From Negativicutes bacterium (GTDB lineage: Bacteria > Bacillota_C > Negativicutes > Sporomusales_B > JARLHX01): a DNA stretch of 64,000 bases. How positions within the stretch are numbered: the stretch's first letter is position 1; the number at the start of each line of letters is the position of its first letter. Made by a program: the position numbers and the translations under genes. The notes under the pieces were generated by a model. The model ran no database searches. It had not been told where the DNA came from and saw nothing but the letters and a program-made list of their open reading frames with translations. Shown piece after piece: positions 34,194-42,398 of this stretch. The stretch lies in the NCBI GenBank assembly GCA_031292035.1, contig JARLHX010000125.1, positions 1-64,000 on the forward strand, written 5' to 3'.

Positions 34194-34646
34194 GTGGGAA
34201 AAATAGCGAAGAATTTGATCATATGCTCATTGCTGATTGGTATTATGCAGTGTGTAGTAGGAACATCAACAATTGGAGCTGCACAAAAGAACGATAATCA
34301 GGAGAAGCATGATCGGCAGGGTCAGCAGCAACAAGAGCAACAGCAGCGCGTTCAGCAGAACAACGAACAGGAACGCCAGCGTCTTGAGAATGAACGGCGC
34401 GAACAAGAGACGAGAGATCGGCAGGCGAATGAACGTTGGCAAGAGCGGAATGATCAGCAGTGGCGGCAGGACAATGAGCGGCAAAATCGGCAGCGGGTAG
34501 AGAATGATCGACATGAGCAAGAGATGCAGCGGCATGAGAATGAACAATGGCAGGCGTGGAATGATCGGCAGTGGCTGGAGAATCAGCGGCATGACAGCAG
34601 TATGATTCAGATTGAGATAGATGTGGCAGCCTTGTTCCAGATTTAA
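34194..34646 (+). CDS. Exported Gln/Arg/Glu-rich low-complexity protein
   Basis: 150 residues from GTG 34194 behind AAGGGG. A signal peptide (KNLIICSLLIGIMQCVVGTSTIGA) precedes about 105 residues made almost only of Gln, Arg, Glu, Asn, Asp, His and Trp. An imprecise repeat is visible: NERWQERNDQQWRQ and NEQWQAWNDRQWLE. It should form an extended, highly charged coiled coil in the periplasm. The final 15 residues are hydrophobic again (MIQIEIDVAALFQI). Function unknown; a spacer or envelope-linking role is conceivable. Confidence 0.6.
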   Translation: MGKIAKNLIICSLLIGIMQCVVGTSTIGAAQKNDNQEKHDRQGQQQQEQQQRVQQNNEQERQRLENERREQETRDRQANERWQERNDQQWRQDNERQNRQRVENDRHEQEMQRHENEQWQAWNDRQWLENQRHDSSMIQIEIDVAALFQI

Positions 34647-34961
34647 TTCAAATCGAGAAAAGCAAACAAAAAGCGTGGAGCTTTTTTGGTGGAAACAAAT
34701 AGATCACTCCCCTGCTATCGAGATCAAGGATAAAACTTGTGACGCTTTTGGCGTATAGAACGAGGGAGTAAGAAGACTGAATATCTTTTTAGTAAGGCCT
34801 GGAAAAAGAGTAGTTCCATTGGACGCTTCCGTTCATAAGATTTACTTCAATCTGGATAGCAGGGTCGTTAGGGGGGCTTGTAGCCATGAAAAGCAGTAAT
34901 GGGAGAACAGCAATGCATATTGGTAAGAAGGGTTTTCGGTTTTGAAGAGGGGTGGCTTTAG
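34647..34961. other. 315-base interval, nothing recognised
   Basis: No coding frame, hairpin terminator or clear promoter was seen. Short open frames on the minus strand lack ribosome sites. Confidence 0.4.
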
Positions 34962-35498
34962 GTGGAGGCAATATTAAACGAATATCTTGGCTTGTTTGTA
35001 GTAGTACTACCTGTGGTAGTATCTGGGATTGTTGCATTAGCCGTCTGGTACTTTACCAACCGGGCCTTAGTATTAAAAAACCGTGATGACCGGCTTTCCC
35101 AATTTGCAAGAACATACAAAGAGTTGATTACGTCGGAGAGAATCAAGTTGTTCAATTTATCACGGGAATCGATGGCCGAGTATTTGGCGAAAGCATTCTT
35201 TGTGGCCAAAAAAGCCGGATCGAATGAAGACGGCAAGGATGGTCTCTACAGCGAATTTCTTAAGGCAGGCTACCTGATCACATTGCTGTTGAATCAGCCT
35301 AAACATGAGAATCTGCTGACAGAGATGGACTTGTTAAATCATAATCTCGGTGATTTAATCTTGCTGGAACAAGTTGATGAAACTCACTTTAAGGAGACTA
35401 TCGCAGTTATTAGTGCTTTTTCACGAAGCTGCCAGGCATTGCTCAAAGACGAGTGGCGATTTATCGAATGTGAAGCAAACCCGCTTGATGGCAAATAA
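34962..35498 (+). CDS. Uncharacterised single-pass membrane protein
   Basis: 178 residues from GTG 34962 with GAGGGGTGG upstream. One N-terminal membrane helix (about residues 9-30) leads into a long helical cytoplasmic domain (LKNRDDRLSQFARTYKELITSERIKLFNLSRESMAEYLAKAFF and onward). No enzyme motif is visible. The layout is like small membrane-anchored helical proteins of unknown function in many Firmicutes. It is the last gene before the truncated cotJC copy. Confidence 0.6.
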   Translation: MEAILNEYLGLFVVVLPVVVSGIVALAVWYFTNRALVLKNRDDRLSQFARTYKELITSERIKLFNLSRESMAEYLAKAFFVAKKAGSNEDGKDGLYSEFLKAGYLITLLLNQPKHENLLTEMDLLNHNLGDLILLEQVDETHFKETIAVISAFSRSCQALLKDEWRFIECEANPLDGK

Positions 35499-35524
35499 GG
35501 GGGAACCTCAATGAGAATGCCGAC

Positions 35525-35640
35525 GGCAGCGGGAGGTCGTGCGTTTCCAGCGCTTCGGCGAGACCTTAAACGATGTTCAGGAGTGGATGACCAAGAGTAA
35601 GTATATGTGGCACGGCCATCGACCCGAGGAGAAAGAATAG
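35525..35640 (+). pseudogene. Truncated second copy of the cotJC 3' end
   Basis: 116 bases align without gaps to 31473-31588, the end of cotJC and its first downstream bases; by eye about 105 positions are identical. In the cotJC frame it reads RQREVVRFQRFGETL then NDVQEWMTKSKYMWHGHRPE and a stop, one short extension different from the intact gene. An in-frame TGA at 35512 lies directly upstream, so there is no start. It is either the remnant of a duplicated cotJC or the right-hand repeat made when the 4-kb segment between the copies was inserted. Confidence 0.88.
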
Positions 35641-35656
35641 GATGACATAGGAAAAC

Positions 35657-35680
35657 AGCGGCAGAGGTCGCTTTTTTTTT
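35657..35680 (+). terminator. Terminator after the cotJC remnant
   Basis: AGCGGC (35657-35662) pairs with GTCGCT (35667-35672, one G-T pair), followed by eight more T. The position after the remnant mirrors the terminator after intact cotJC. The following 240 bases before mqnE show a TTGACT at 35829 but no convincing -10. Confidence 0.75.
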
Positions 35681-35917
35681 GCCAGGCAGTACTTTTATCT
35701 TGCACCCAAAACAACAAGGAATTAAAAGGGCGAGCTTTTCGTTTTTTGTGCTGGCTCTATTGATCTAAACATATTTTCCGGCGAGAATAGGAGGAGTAAT
35801 TCGACTACTGCCGAATTGCAAGACGTGTTGACTTGAAAGCGAATGAAATCGAAAGCGGAGACTCACTGTCGTGTAGCATGAAACGTAATAGAGAAACTTA
35901 GCTGAGGAGATGAAAGC

Positions 35918-37015
35918 TTGGATCAATTGGTTGTTATTGAGCAAAAGGTGAATAACGGTGAGCGTCTTACCAGGGAAGACGGATTATATTTGTTGGCATC
36001 AGACGAATTACTGCAGATCGGGGAATTGGCCCACCGCGTGAAACGCCGCAAAACAGGGGATAAAGTATTTTTTAATGTCAACAGGCATATTAATTTGACC
36101 AATGTTTGCCAGGCCCGCTGCAAACTTTGCGCTTTTGGCTGTGACGCCGATGCGCCGCAGGCTTATGTAATGGATAGGGACAAGGCATTGGCGATTGCCC
36201 GCGAAGCGGTCGCGCAGGCGCCGGAATTATCCGAATTCCACATCGTAAGCGCGCTCCATCCGGACAAGCCTTTTGAGTATTATGTCGATATTGTGCAAAG
36301 TATTCATAGTGAGTTCCCCGATTTGCATATTAAGGCTTTTACCGCGGTGGAAATAGTCCATTTTGCCAAAATATCCGGCAAGAGCATTGCTGATGTCCTG
36401 CGCGTTCTGCAAGAGGCCGGGTTGAAATCAATGCCTGGGGGCGGGGCGGAAATCCTGAATGATCGCGTGCGGAGCCAAATTTGCGAAAAAAAAGCAACCA
36501 CCGCCGAGTGGCTTGAGGTGATCCGCACAGCCCATAAAATGGGATTGCGCACGAATGCCACCATTCTTTACGGCCATGTGGAGACACCGGAGGAGCGGAT
36601 TGATCACTTGCTGACGTTGCGGGCTCTGCAGGATGAGACCGGTGGATTCCAGGCGTTCATTCCCTTGCCGTTTCATCCGGACAATACCGGTATGGCGCAT
36701 ATTAAAAGGACGACAGCCTGGGATGATTTAAAAATGCTGGCCGTCAGCCGTTTGATGCTGGATAATTTCGATCATGTCAAAGGATTCTGGATTATGCTGA
36801 CCGTTTCGGTTGCCCAGCTTTCCTTAGCTTTTGGGGTTGATGATTTGGACGGCACGGTGGTCGAAGAAAAAATTGTTCATTCCGCCGGGGCAAAAACAGC
36901 GCTCGGCATTTCCAAGTCGGACATCATCACCCTTATCCGCGAAACCGGGCATACACCAGTGGAACGCGATACCTTGTATGGTGAAGTCCAGGTTTATGAG
37001 GAGGGGGACAATTAA
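35918..37015 (+). CDS. mqnE: Aminofutalosine synthase (radical SAM)
   Basis: 365 residues from TTG 35918 (GAGGAG upstream). It is a radical SAM enzyme with CQARCKLCAF (Cys-x3-Cys-x2-Cys) near residues 64-73, preceded by VNRHINLTNV. Typical MqnE/MqnC blocks follow: HIVSALHPDKPFEYYVD, PGGGAEILNDRVR and RTNATILYGHVET. It joins 3-[(1-carboxyvinyl)oxy]benzoate with S-adenosylmethionine to give 6-amino-6-deoxyfutalosine, the first committed step of futalosine-pathway menaquinone synthesis. It leads a tight operon with mqnA and mqnC. Confidence 0.93.
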   Translation: MDQLVVIEQKVNNGERLTREDGLYLLASDELLQIGELAHRVKRRKTGDKVFFNVNRHINLTNVCQARCKLCAFGCDADAPQAYVMDRDKALAIAREAVAQAPELSEFHIVSALHPDKPFEYYVDIVQSIHSEFPDLHIKAFTAVEIVHFAKISGKSIADVLRVLQEAGLKSMPGGGAEILNDRVRSQICEKKATTAEWLEVIRTAHKMGLRTNATILYGHVETPEERIDHLLTLRALQDETGGFQAFIPLPFHPDNTGMAHIKRTTAWDDLKMLAVSRLMLDNFDHVKGFWIMLTVSVAQLSLAFGVDDLDGTVVEEKIVHSAGAKTALGISKSDIITLIRETGHTPVERDTLYGEVQVYEEGDN

Positions 37016-37842
37016 TGAAACCGCGGGTTGGACATATTCAGTTTATTAATTGCTTGCCGCTTTATTATGGCCTGGTAAAAAACAATGTGTTGTGGGATGT
37101 CGAGCTGACAAAGGGAACACCAACTGAATTGAACCGGTACCTGATCGAACAAAAACTGGATATCTGTCCGATATCATCAATTGAATATGCACGCCACTGG
37201 CAGGATTTGCTGCTCATGCCCGACATTTCGGTGGGATGCGACGGCCCGGTGACAAGCATTTTTCTTGTCAGCAAGCTGCCTATTCATGAATTGAACGGCT
37301 GCCGCATCGCTCTGACAAATACTTCGGCGACATCGCATGTGCTGCTGAAAATCATATTACAAGATCAATATGGGATTAATCCCGATTATTTCGAATCGCC
37401 GCCGAACTTGGGAGCGATGCTGCTGGAGGCCGATGCAGCCCTGCTGATCGGTGATCCGGCGCTGCATATTCACCACGAGGTGCCGGCAGGATTATATGCC
37501 TATGACCTCGGCCTGGAGTGGAAAAAGCTGACCGGACTGAAAATGGTGTTTGCCGTCTGGGCTGTGCAGAGAAGCTTTGCTGCTCATAGCCCAGAACTAG
37601 CCCAAGAGGTGGCTCGGGCATTCGTGGGATCGCTCCGTTTCAGTGAGCAACGCCTGGAACAGGTCGCGAAAGACGCGGCCCGCTGGGAGACCTTCAGCGC
37701 CGATTTCTTGCACGACTATTTTACCACTTTGCAGTACGGCTTCGATGCCGAGCATCAAAAAGGTCTGTCGGAATACTACCGTCGCGCGCATGCCCTGGGA
37801 TATATTGCCGAAATCCCACAACTCGACTTTCTGGAGGTATAG
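37015..37842 (+). CDS. mqnA: Chorismate dehydratase
   Basis: 275 residues, overlapping the mqnE stop by one base. It dehydrates chorismate to 3-[(1-carboxyvinyl)oxy]benzoate, the MqnE substrate. It has a periplasmic-binding-protein-like fold: GHIQFINCLPLYYGL at the start, the LDICPISSIEYARH block, and LLIGDPALHIHHE. No signal peptide is present, as expected for this cytoplasmic enzyme. The context (mqnE before, mqnC after) supports the call. Confidence 0.93.
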   Translation: MKPRVGHIQFINCLPLYYGLVKNNVLWDVELTKGTPTELNRYLIEQKLDICPISSIEYARHWQDLLLMPDISVGCDGPVTSIFLVSKLPIHELNGCRIALTNTSATSHVLLKIILQDQYGINPDYFESPPNLGAMLLEADAALLIGDPALHIHHEVPAGLYAYDLGLEWKKLTGLKMVFAVWAVQRSFAAHSPELAQEVARAFVGSLRFSEQRLEQVAKDAARWETFSADFLHDYFTTLQYGFDAEHQKGLSEYYRRAHALGYIAEIPQLDFLEV

Positions 37843-37845
37843 ACA

Positions 37846-38916
37846 TTGCTTGGTGATTGGCGGCAGATTCTTCGGAAAGAATCCCAAACAGAGCGGCTGA
37901 CTGAGGAAGAGGCTCTGCTTCTAATGCGGGAAGCGGATTTTCTAGCCTTGGGCAAAGCCGCTGACGCAGAGCGGCGACGCAAGCACCCGGATAATATCGT
38001 TGCCTTTATTATCGATCGTAATATAAATTACACGAATGTGTGTACAAGCAAGTGTAATTTCTGCGCGTTTTACCGTAATGACGACTCGCCAGATGCCTAT
38101 GTGTTGGATGAAGATACGATATACCGCAAGGTTGAGGAGACAATCACGGCTGGCGGAACTCAAATCATGCTCCAGGGCGGACTTCATCCCAAACTGGGGT
38201 TAGCCTATTTTGAATCGCTATTTCAAGGCATTAAAAGCCGATTTGATATTACGATACATTCGCTGTCGCCGGCGGAAATTGTGCATTTGGCAGAGCAAGA
38301 GCAGATGCCGATCCATGAGGTGCTGGACTGCCTGAGGGCTGCGGGGCTTGATTCATTGCCTGGCGGTGGCGCCGAAATCCTCGATGATGCCGTCCGCGCC
38401 CGCGTCAGCCCGCACAAGATTACATCGTCGCAATGGCTGGATACGATGGAAACTGCCCAGCAGATGGGTATTGGCACCACGGCGACAATGGTGATCGGCA
38501 TGGGGGAAACCGATCAACAGCGCGTTAATCATCTGCGGGTGGTGCGGGAGCTGCAGGAGCGGACCGGGGGATTTCGCGCGTTTATCATGTGGACCTTCCA
38601 ACCCGGCAACACGCGGCTGGGAGGCAAAAAAGTCTCGGCTTGGGATTATTTGCGGACTTTGTCGGTGGCCAGGATCTACCTCCACAATATTGAACAACTG
38701 CAAGGCTCCTGGGTTACGCAGGGACAGGCCGTCGGCCAGCTGACTTTAGCCTTTGGGGCCAACGATTTAGGCAGTATCATGCTGGAGGAAAATGTGGTGC
38801 GAGCGGCGGGTACTGCCAACCAAATGTCTGTCGAAATGATGATTGATCTAATTCGCGGCGCCGGCAAAATTCCGGCGCAACGGGATTCGTGCTACAATAT
38901 TATCAAGCGATTCTAG
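37846..38916 (+). CDS. mqnC: Cyclic dehypoxanthinyl futalosine synthase (radical SAM)
   Basis: 356 residues from TTG 37846, three bases after mqnA. The radical SAM motif is CTSKCNFCAFYRN near residues 66-78; further blocks GGTQIMLQGGLHPKLGL, PGGGAEILDDAVRARVSP and FIMWTFQPGNT are typical of MqnC. It cyclises dehypoxanthine futalosine in the third special step of the pathway. The step between MqnE and MqnC (removal of the purine base) needs a nucleosidase or phosphorylase; the next gene is the local candidate. Confidence 0.93.
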   Translation: MLGDWRQILRKESQTERLTEEEALLLMREADFLALGKAADAERRRKHPDNIVAFIIDRNINYTNVCTSKCNFCAFYRNDDSPDAYVLDEDTIYRKVEETITAGGTQIMLQGGLHPKLGLAYFESLFQGIKSRFDITIHSLSPAEIVHLAEQEQMPIHEVLDCLRAAGLDSLPGGGAEILDDAVRARVSPHKITSSQWLDTMETAQQMGIGTTATMVIGMGETDQQRVNHLRVVRELQERTGGFRAFIMWTFQPGNTRLGGKKVSAWDYLRTLSVARIYLHNIEQLQGSWVTQGQAVGQLTLAFGANDLGSIMLEENVVRAAGTANQMSVEMMIDLIRGAGKIPAQRDSCYNIIKRF

Positions 38917-38935
38917 CGTTAGATGAGGAGGATTT

Positions 38936-39769
38936 ATGCAGGACATTCCCTTGGCACAACTGGCGATTATCGGAGGGTCCGGGACCCTTTCCATTGATTT
39001 TCCTCAGGCCCTTAACCGTGACGACGTCGAAATCGTTGCGCGGGAGCTGATGTTCGATACCCCGTATGGTCAGACGCCGCCTTTTGTCCTCTTTAGACTA
39101 GCGGGCCGGAATATACTGACATGCCGGATGCATGGCTGGCGAACCGGGGTGAGCCGGGCCGATGCATCCCGTCAGATTTTTTGGTTATTCCGTGAGGCTG
39201 GCGTCAAAAAGATCTTGGCTGAAGGTGGTGTGGGCTCGATCAACCACCTGCTTGATCCGCAGGACTTTGTCATTGCTTCTGACTATATCGATCAGTCGAT
39301 GCGTAAGGATGTCGGGCTTGACGGGCAGTATCTTTTGATTATGCGACAGGCGATATGCCCTGATCTACGCGAAACATTAATTCATAGTTGTCAGACGAGG
39401 CCGCTTAATCGGGTATTTAGACGAGGCGTGTATGTGGTGACTGACGGGCGGCATTTTGAAAGCCCGGCCGAGGTGGCGATGTTCAAAGGGCATGGTGATA
39501 TCATCGGTCAGAGTTTATGCCCGGAAGTGTATCTGGCGCGGGAGATTGGGGCCTGCTTCGCAGGGCTCTATACGGTGGTTAATTATGGTGAAGGAGTAGT
39601 GAAAGACTGGGAGCATGGCGAGCTCAGCCGGATTTTTCATGAAGACGCTCAGGCCATAGGAAATATCTTGCTGGATGCGGCAAAAGAAATTGACATGAAC
39701 CAAGGCTGTGGTTGCTCTGCCCTGCGAAAACCAACTTTATTGAAGAAGGTTTACGGCGGACCGGAATAA
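38936..39769 (+). CDS. MTAP/PNP-family nucleoside phosphorylase, possibly in the futalosine pathway
   Basis: 277 residues behind GAGGAGG, last of the mqnEAC operon. It has the phosphorylase fold of the MTAP/PNP class II family: phosphate-loop IIGGSGTL (residues 11-18), GGVGSINHLLDPQDFVI, TDGRHFESPAEV and CPEVYLAREIGACFAGL. Where human MTAP has the adenine-reading TDYD, this protein has NYGEG (residues 216-220). That resembles the Asn seen in enzymes acting on 6-oxopurines. It could therefore release hypoxanthine (or adenine) from futalosine-type intermediates in place of MqnB. This is an inference from position and motif. Confidence 0.75.
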   Translation: MQDIPLAQLAIIGGSGTLSIDFPQALNRDDVEIVARELMFDTPYGQTPPFVLFRLAGRNILTCRMHGWRTGVSRADASRQIFWLFREAGVKKILAEGGVGSINHLLDPQDFVIASDYIDQSMRKDVGLDGQYLLIMRQAICPDLRETLIHSCQTRPLNRVFRRGVYVVTDGRHFESPAEVAMFKGHGDIIGQSLCPEVYLAREIGACFAGLYTVVNYGEGVVKDWEHGELSRIFHEDAQAIGNILLDAAKEIDMNQGCGCSALRKPTLLKKVYGGPE

Positions 39770-39889
39770 GCGCTATATAATTTCGTTTATAAGCCATGGA
39801 TAACCGGGTTGCACAATCTTGTTTGTGTTGACTAAGAGTAAGTGCTTGCGGCATGGACCTTGGGTGGAAATAAGATAAGGCAGAAATAC

Positions 39890-39915
39890 AAGCGGCTGTG
39901 CCGCTTCTTTTTTTT
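39890..39915 (+). terminator. Terminator of the mqn operon
   Basis: AAGCGGC (39890-39896) pairs with GCCGCTT (39900-39906), followed by CTTTTTTTT. It lies about 120 bases past the last stop. Confidence 0.8.
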
Positions 39916-40021
39916 GTGGCAGGTCGGCAATAATAAGCCGTATTATGGATGATTCAATTTGCAGGTGTAATGCAAAAAACGACGAATTACTATTTTTAAC
40001 AATATTGGATAAGGGTGGATT

Positions 40022-42016
40022 ATGGTGCTTGCTGCCAAAGAAGACAGAGACACTATTTACCTGGCCTGGAAGAGTTTTGTCGATGGCGAGAGCTTAGCTT
40101 ATGCTATTCGCTCCCAGATCGCTGAGTCATGGCTGCGGTGTTCCCGCGCCGAAGTCAACCCATATCGGACCGATTCCCATCGGGCTTTGGACACCCTATC
40201 GCTCAACAGGTTGTTGCAAGAAAAAGAGCAGCTTATCAAGATAGCAAAACCCTTTATGGCCAATCTGTATAAATTTGTGCAAGGCTCTCGCTTTGTCGTT
40301 GTATTAACTGATGAAAAAGGCTATATCCTGGAAATGTTCGGTGACGAGGACACCCAGCAGAATCCTATGACTCAGAACTTTTTCCGCGGCGCCAGCTGGC
40401 ATGAAGAAGAGGCCGGCACCAATGCGATCGGTACCGCGCTAGTCATTGGAGAACCGATTCAAGTTTCGGGAGCCGAACATTTTTGCCAGAAACATCATTG
40501 CCTGACATGTTCATCTGCGCCCATCTTTGATTCAGATGGACGGATTATTGGTATACTCGATATGTCGGGGGCGTCCCATGCCTCCCATTTACATACATTG
40601 GGGATTGTTGTCGCTGCTGCTGAAGCGATTATGGCTCAGCTTAGCATTCGGCAGAAAAATCATGAATTGGCGATAGCCAATAGTAGACTGACCAATTTCT
40701 TTAATGCCGTGTCGGACGGAGTCATTATCGTTGGCAAGAACGAAGTTGTCATCGAACTCAATCCGGCAGCCAAAGCCATGCTGGGGAAAGATGTCCTGGG
40801 GATACCGATAAATCGGTTTTTGGAGCATAGGGACGCTCCAAAAGGAAAAACTCTGGCAATTAATAAGCCTTATGCTGATATCGAAATCATGGTGGACACG
40901 AAAGACGGCTTGTGCCATTGCCTGGCTTCCGGCGAACCAGTCGTCAACGAACAGGGAGCGGTCACCGGCGGCATTATCATTATGCGACCGATTAAAAAGG
41001 TGCAAAACTTGGTAAACCGTTTTAGTGGGTATTCCGCCACGCTGCAGTTTCGTGATATTGTCGGGGAAAGCGTCGAAATTAGCGAGACAATACGGCTGGC
41101 AACACTGACGGCAGGAACTACATCAAATATTTTATTGCAAGGTGAAAGCGGCACAGGGAAGGAAATATTCGCCCAGGCTATCCATAATCGAAGTACACAA
41201 CAGAACGGACCGTTTATCGCCGTTAATTGCGGAGCCATTCCGCGCGAATTGATTGGCAGTGAATTGTTTGGCTATGAAGAGGGAGCTTTTACTGGGGCAA
41301 AAAGGGGCGGGAAGCCGGGAAAATTTGAATTGGCTTCCGGCGGGTCTCTTTTTCTCGATGAGATCGGGGATATGCCGCTGGAGCAGCAGACGGCTCTGCT
41401 GCGAGTCATTCAAGAGAAAAAGGTGACTCGTATCGGCGGGCACAAGACGATACCTATCAGTGTTCGCTTAATTTGTGCTACAAACAAAAATCTGCTGCGC
41501 GAAGTAGAAAAAGGGGCTTTTCGGCAAGATCTATTCTACAGGTTAAATGTTATGGCAATTACCATTCCTCCGTTGCGTAACCGTGTTGAGGACATTTCGC
41601 TTCTTTTCAAGCATTTCTTGGATAAACTGGGGCTCGAGTGGGGTTGCGCGTTTTACGCAGAGCCCGGGGTCATAGAGTGTTTAGAGCGCTATAGCTGGCC
41701 CGGCAATATCCGGGAATTGCAAAATGTGGTTGAACGTTCAGCTAGCCTGGCTGAAACGGGCATTGTAACTTTGCAGCATCTGCCAGCGGAAATTTTTGAG
41801 TCTTATTCCAAAACGCCATCTGCGGCGCCATTACAGGCTTTCCAGGTGCTTGACTGTCGAGAACAAAGGCGAAAAGTGACTAGAGATGCGGAGAAATACA
41901 AAATACTGGGTCTGCTGAATGCCCATGCAGGAAACGTCAGCCAAGTGGCAAAAGAATTGGGGGTATCGCGTAAAACTTTGTATAATAAAATGCGGAACTA
42001 TTCCATCCGGAATTAA
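40022..42016 (+). CDS. Sigma-54-dependent activator (AcoR-like, GAF/PAS-AAA-Fis)
   Basis: 664 residues. An N-terminal GAF-type sensor contains the AcoR-family block RGASWHEEEAGTNAIGTAL and the Cys/His segment FCQKHHCLTCSSAPIFD. A PAS domain follows (about residues 220-330), then the AAA+ domain with GESGTGKE near 373, an intact GAFTGA near 421, GSLFLDEIGDM, and a Fis helix-turn-helix (GNVSQVAKELGVSRKTLYNKM). It should activate sigma-54 promoters in response to a small molecule. A -24/-12 site 175 bases after its stop opens the aldehyde oxidoreductase operon, its likely target. Confidence 0.93.
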   Translation: MVLAAKEDRDTIYLAWKSFVDGESLAYAIRSQIAESWLRCSRAEVNPYRTDSHRALDTLSLNRLLQEKEQLIKIAKPFMANLYKFVQGSRFVVVLTDEKGYILEMFGDEDTQQNPMTQNFFRGASWHEEEAGTNAIGTALVIGEPIQVSGAEHFCQKHHCLTCSSAPIFDSDGRIIGILDMSGASHASHLHTLGIVVAAAEAIMAQLSIRQKNHELAIANSRLTNFFNAVSDGVIIVGKNEVVIELNPAAKAMLGKDVLGIPINRFLEHRDAPKGKTLAINKPYADIEIMVDTKDGLCHCLASGEPVVNEQGAVTGGIIIMRPIKKVQNLVNRFSGYSATLQFRDIVGESVEISETIRLATLTAGTTSNILLQGESGTGKEIFAQAIHNRSTQQNGPFIAVNCGAIPRELIGSELFGYEEGAFTGAKRGGKPGKFELASGGSLFLDEIGDMPLEQQTALLRVIQEKKVTRIGGHKTIPISVRLICATNKNLLREVEKGAFRQDLFYRLNVMAITIPPLRNRVEDISLLFKHFLDKLGLEWGCAFYAEPGVIECLERYSWPGNIRELQNVVERSASLAETGIVTLQHLPAEIFESYSKTPSAAPLQAFQVLDCREQRRKVTRDAEKYKILGLLNAHAGNVSQVAKELGVSRKTLYNKMRNYSIRN

Positions 42017-42132
42017 TGGAGTGTAACCATAGTGTTTATAATGTGTTACCTGAAGTAAACAAGAAAGTAACAGTTTTTACACAAATGCCAGTGGTTTTGG
42101 CTGACAGTAGTAGGTTGCCATGGGGTTATAAA

Positions 42133-42180
42133 ATAAATAATAAGCCAGTTCGCAAGCAAGCGAACTGGCTTATTATTTAT
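42133..42180 (+). terminator. Perfect 21-bp hairpin before the sigma-54 promoter
   Basis: Bases 42133-42153 are exactly complemented by 42160-42180 around AAGCAA; the right arm is T-rich (TTATTATTTAT). It likely terminates the activator transcript, and ends 10 bases before the -24 region, so it could also be a protein site. Confidence 0.75.
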
Positions 42181-42190
42181 TTACCATATA

Positions 42191-42208
42191 TTGGCATGAA
42201 ATTTGCGA
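42191..42208 (+). promoter_or_regulatory. Sigma-54 promoter of the aldehyde oxidoreductase operon
   Basis: TTGGCATGAAATTTGCGA: GG at 42193-42194, exactly ten bases, GC at 42205-42206, matching TGGCA-N6/7-TTGC. It lies about 190 bases before the first gene and directly downstream of a complete sigma-54 activator gene. Upstream, GTAAC/GTTAC repeats near 42024-42050 are possible activator sites (weak). Confidence 0.82.
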
Positions 42209-42398
42209 TAAAAAGCTTTACCAATTGCTACCGGCCGTCGGCAGGTTCGTGGGGTTGATATTTCATTGACTCTATGGGAGAAAAAGGAATACGGTGCTTT
42301 ACCAAAGGCGGTAACAAGCGAAGCGCTGGATTCTTTTTCGGTGCTTTGCTTTTAATTTGTCTAAATGAGAGTTGATGCTGTTACGAGGAGTTGTTTTA

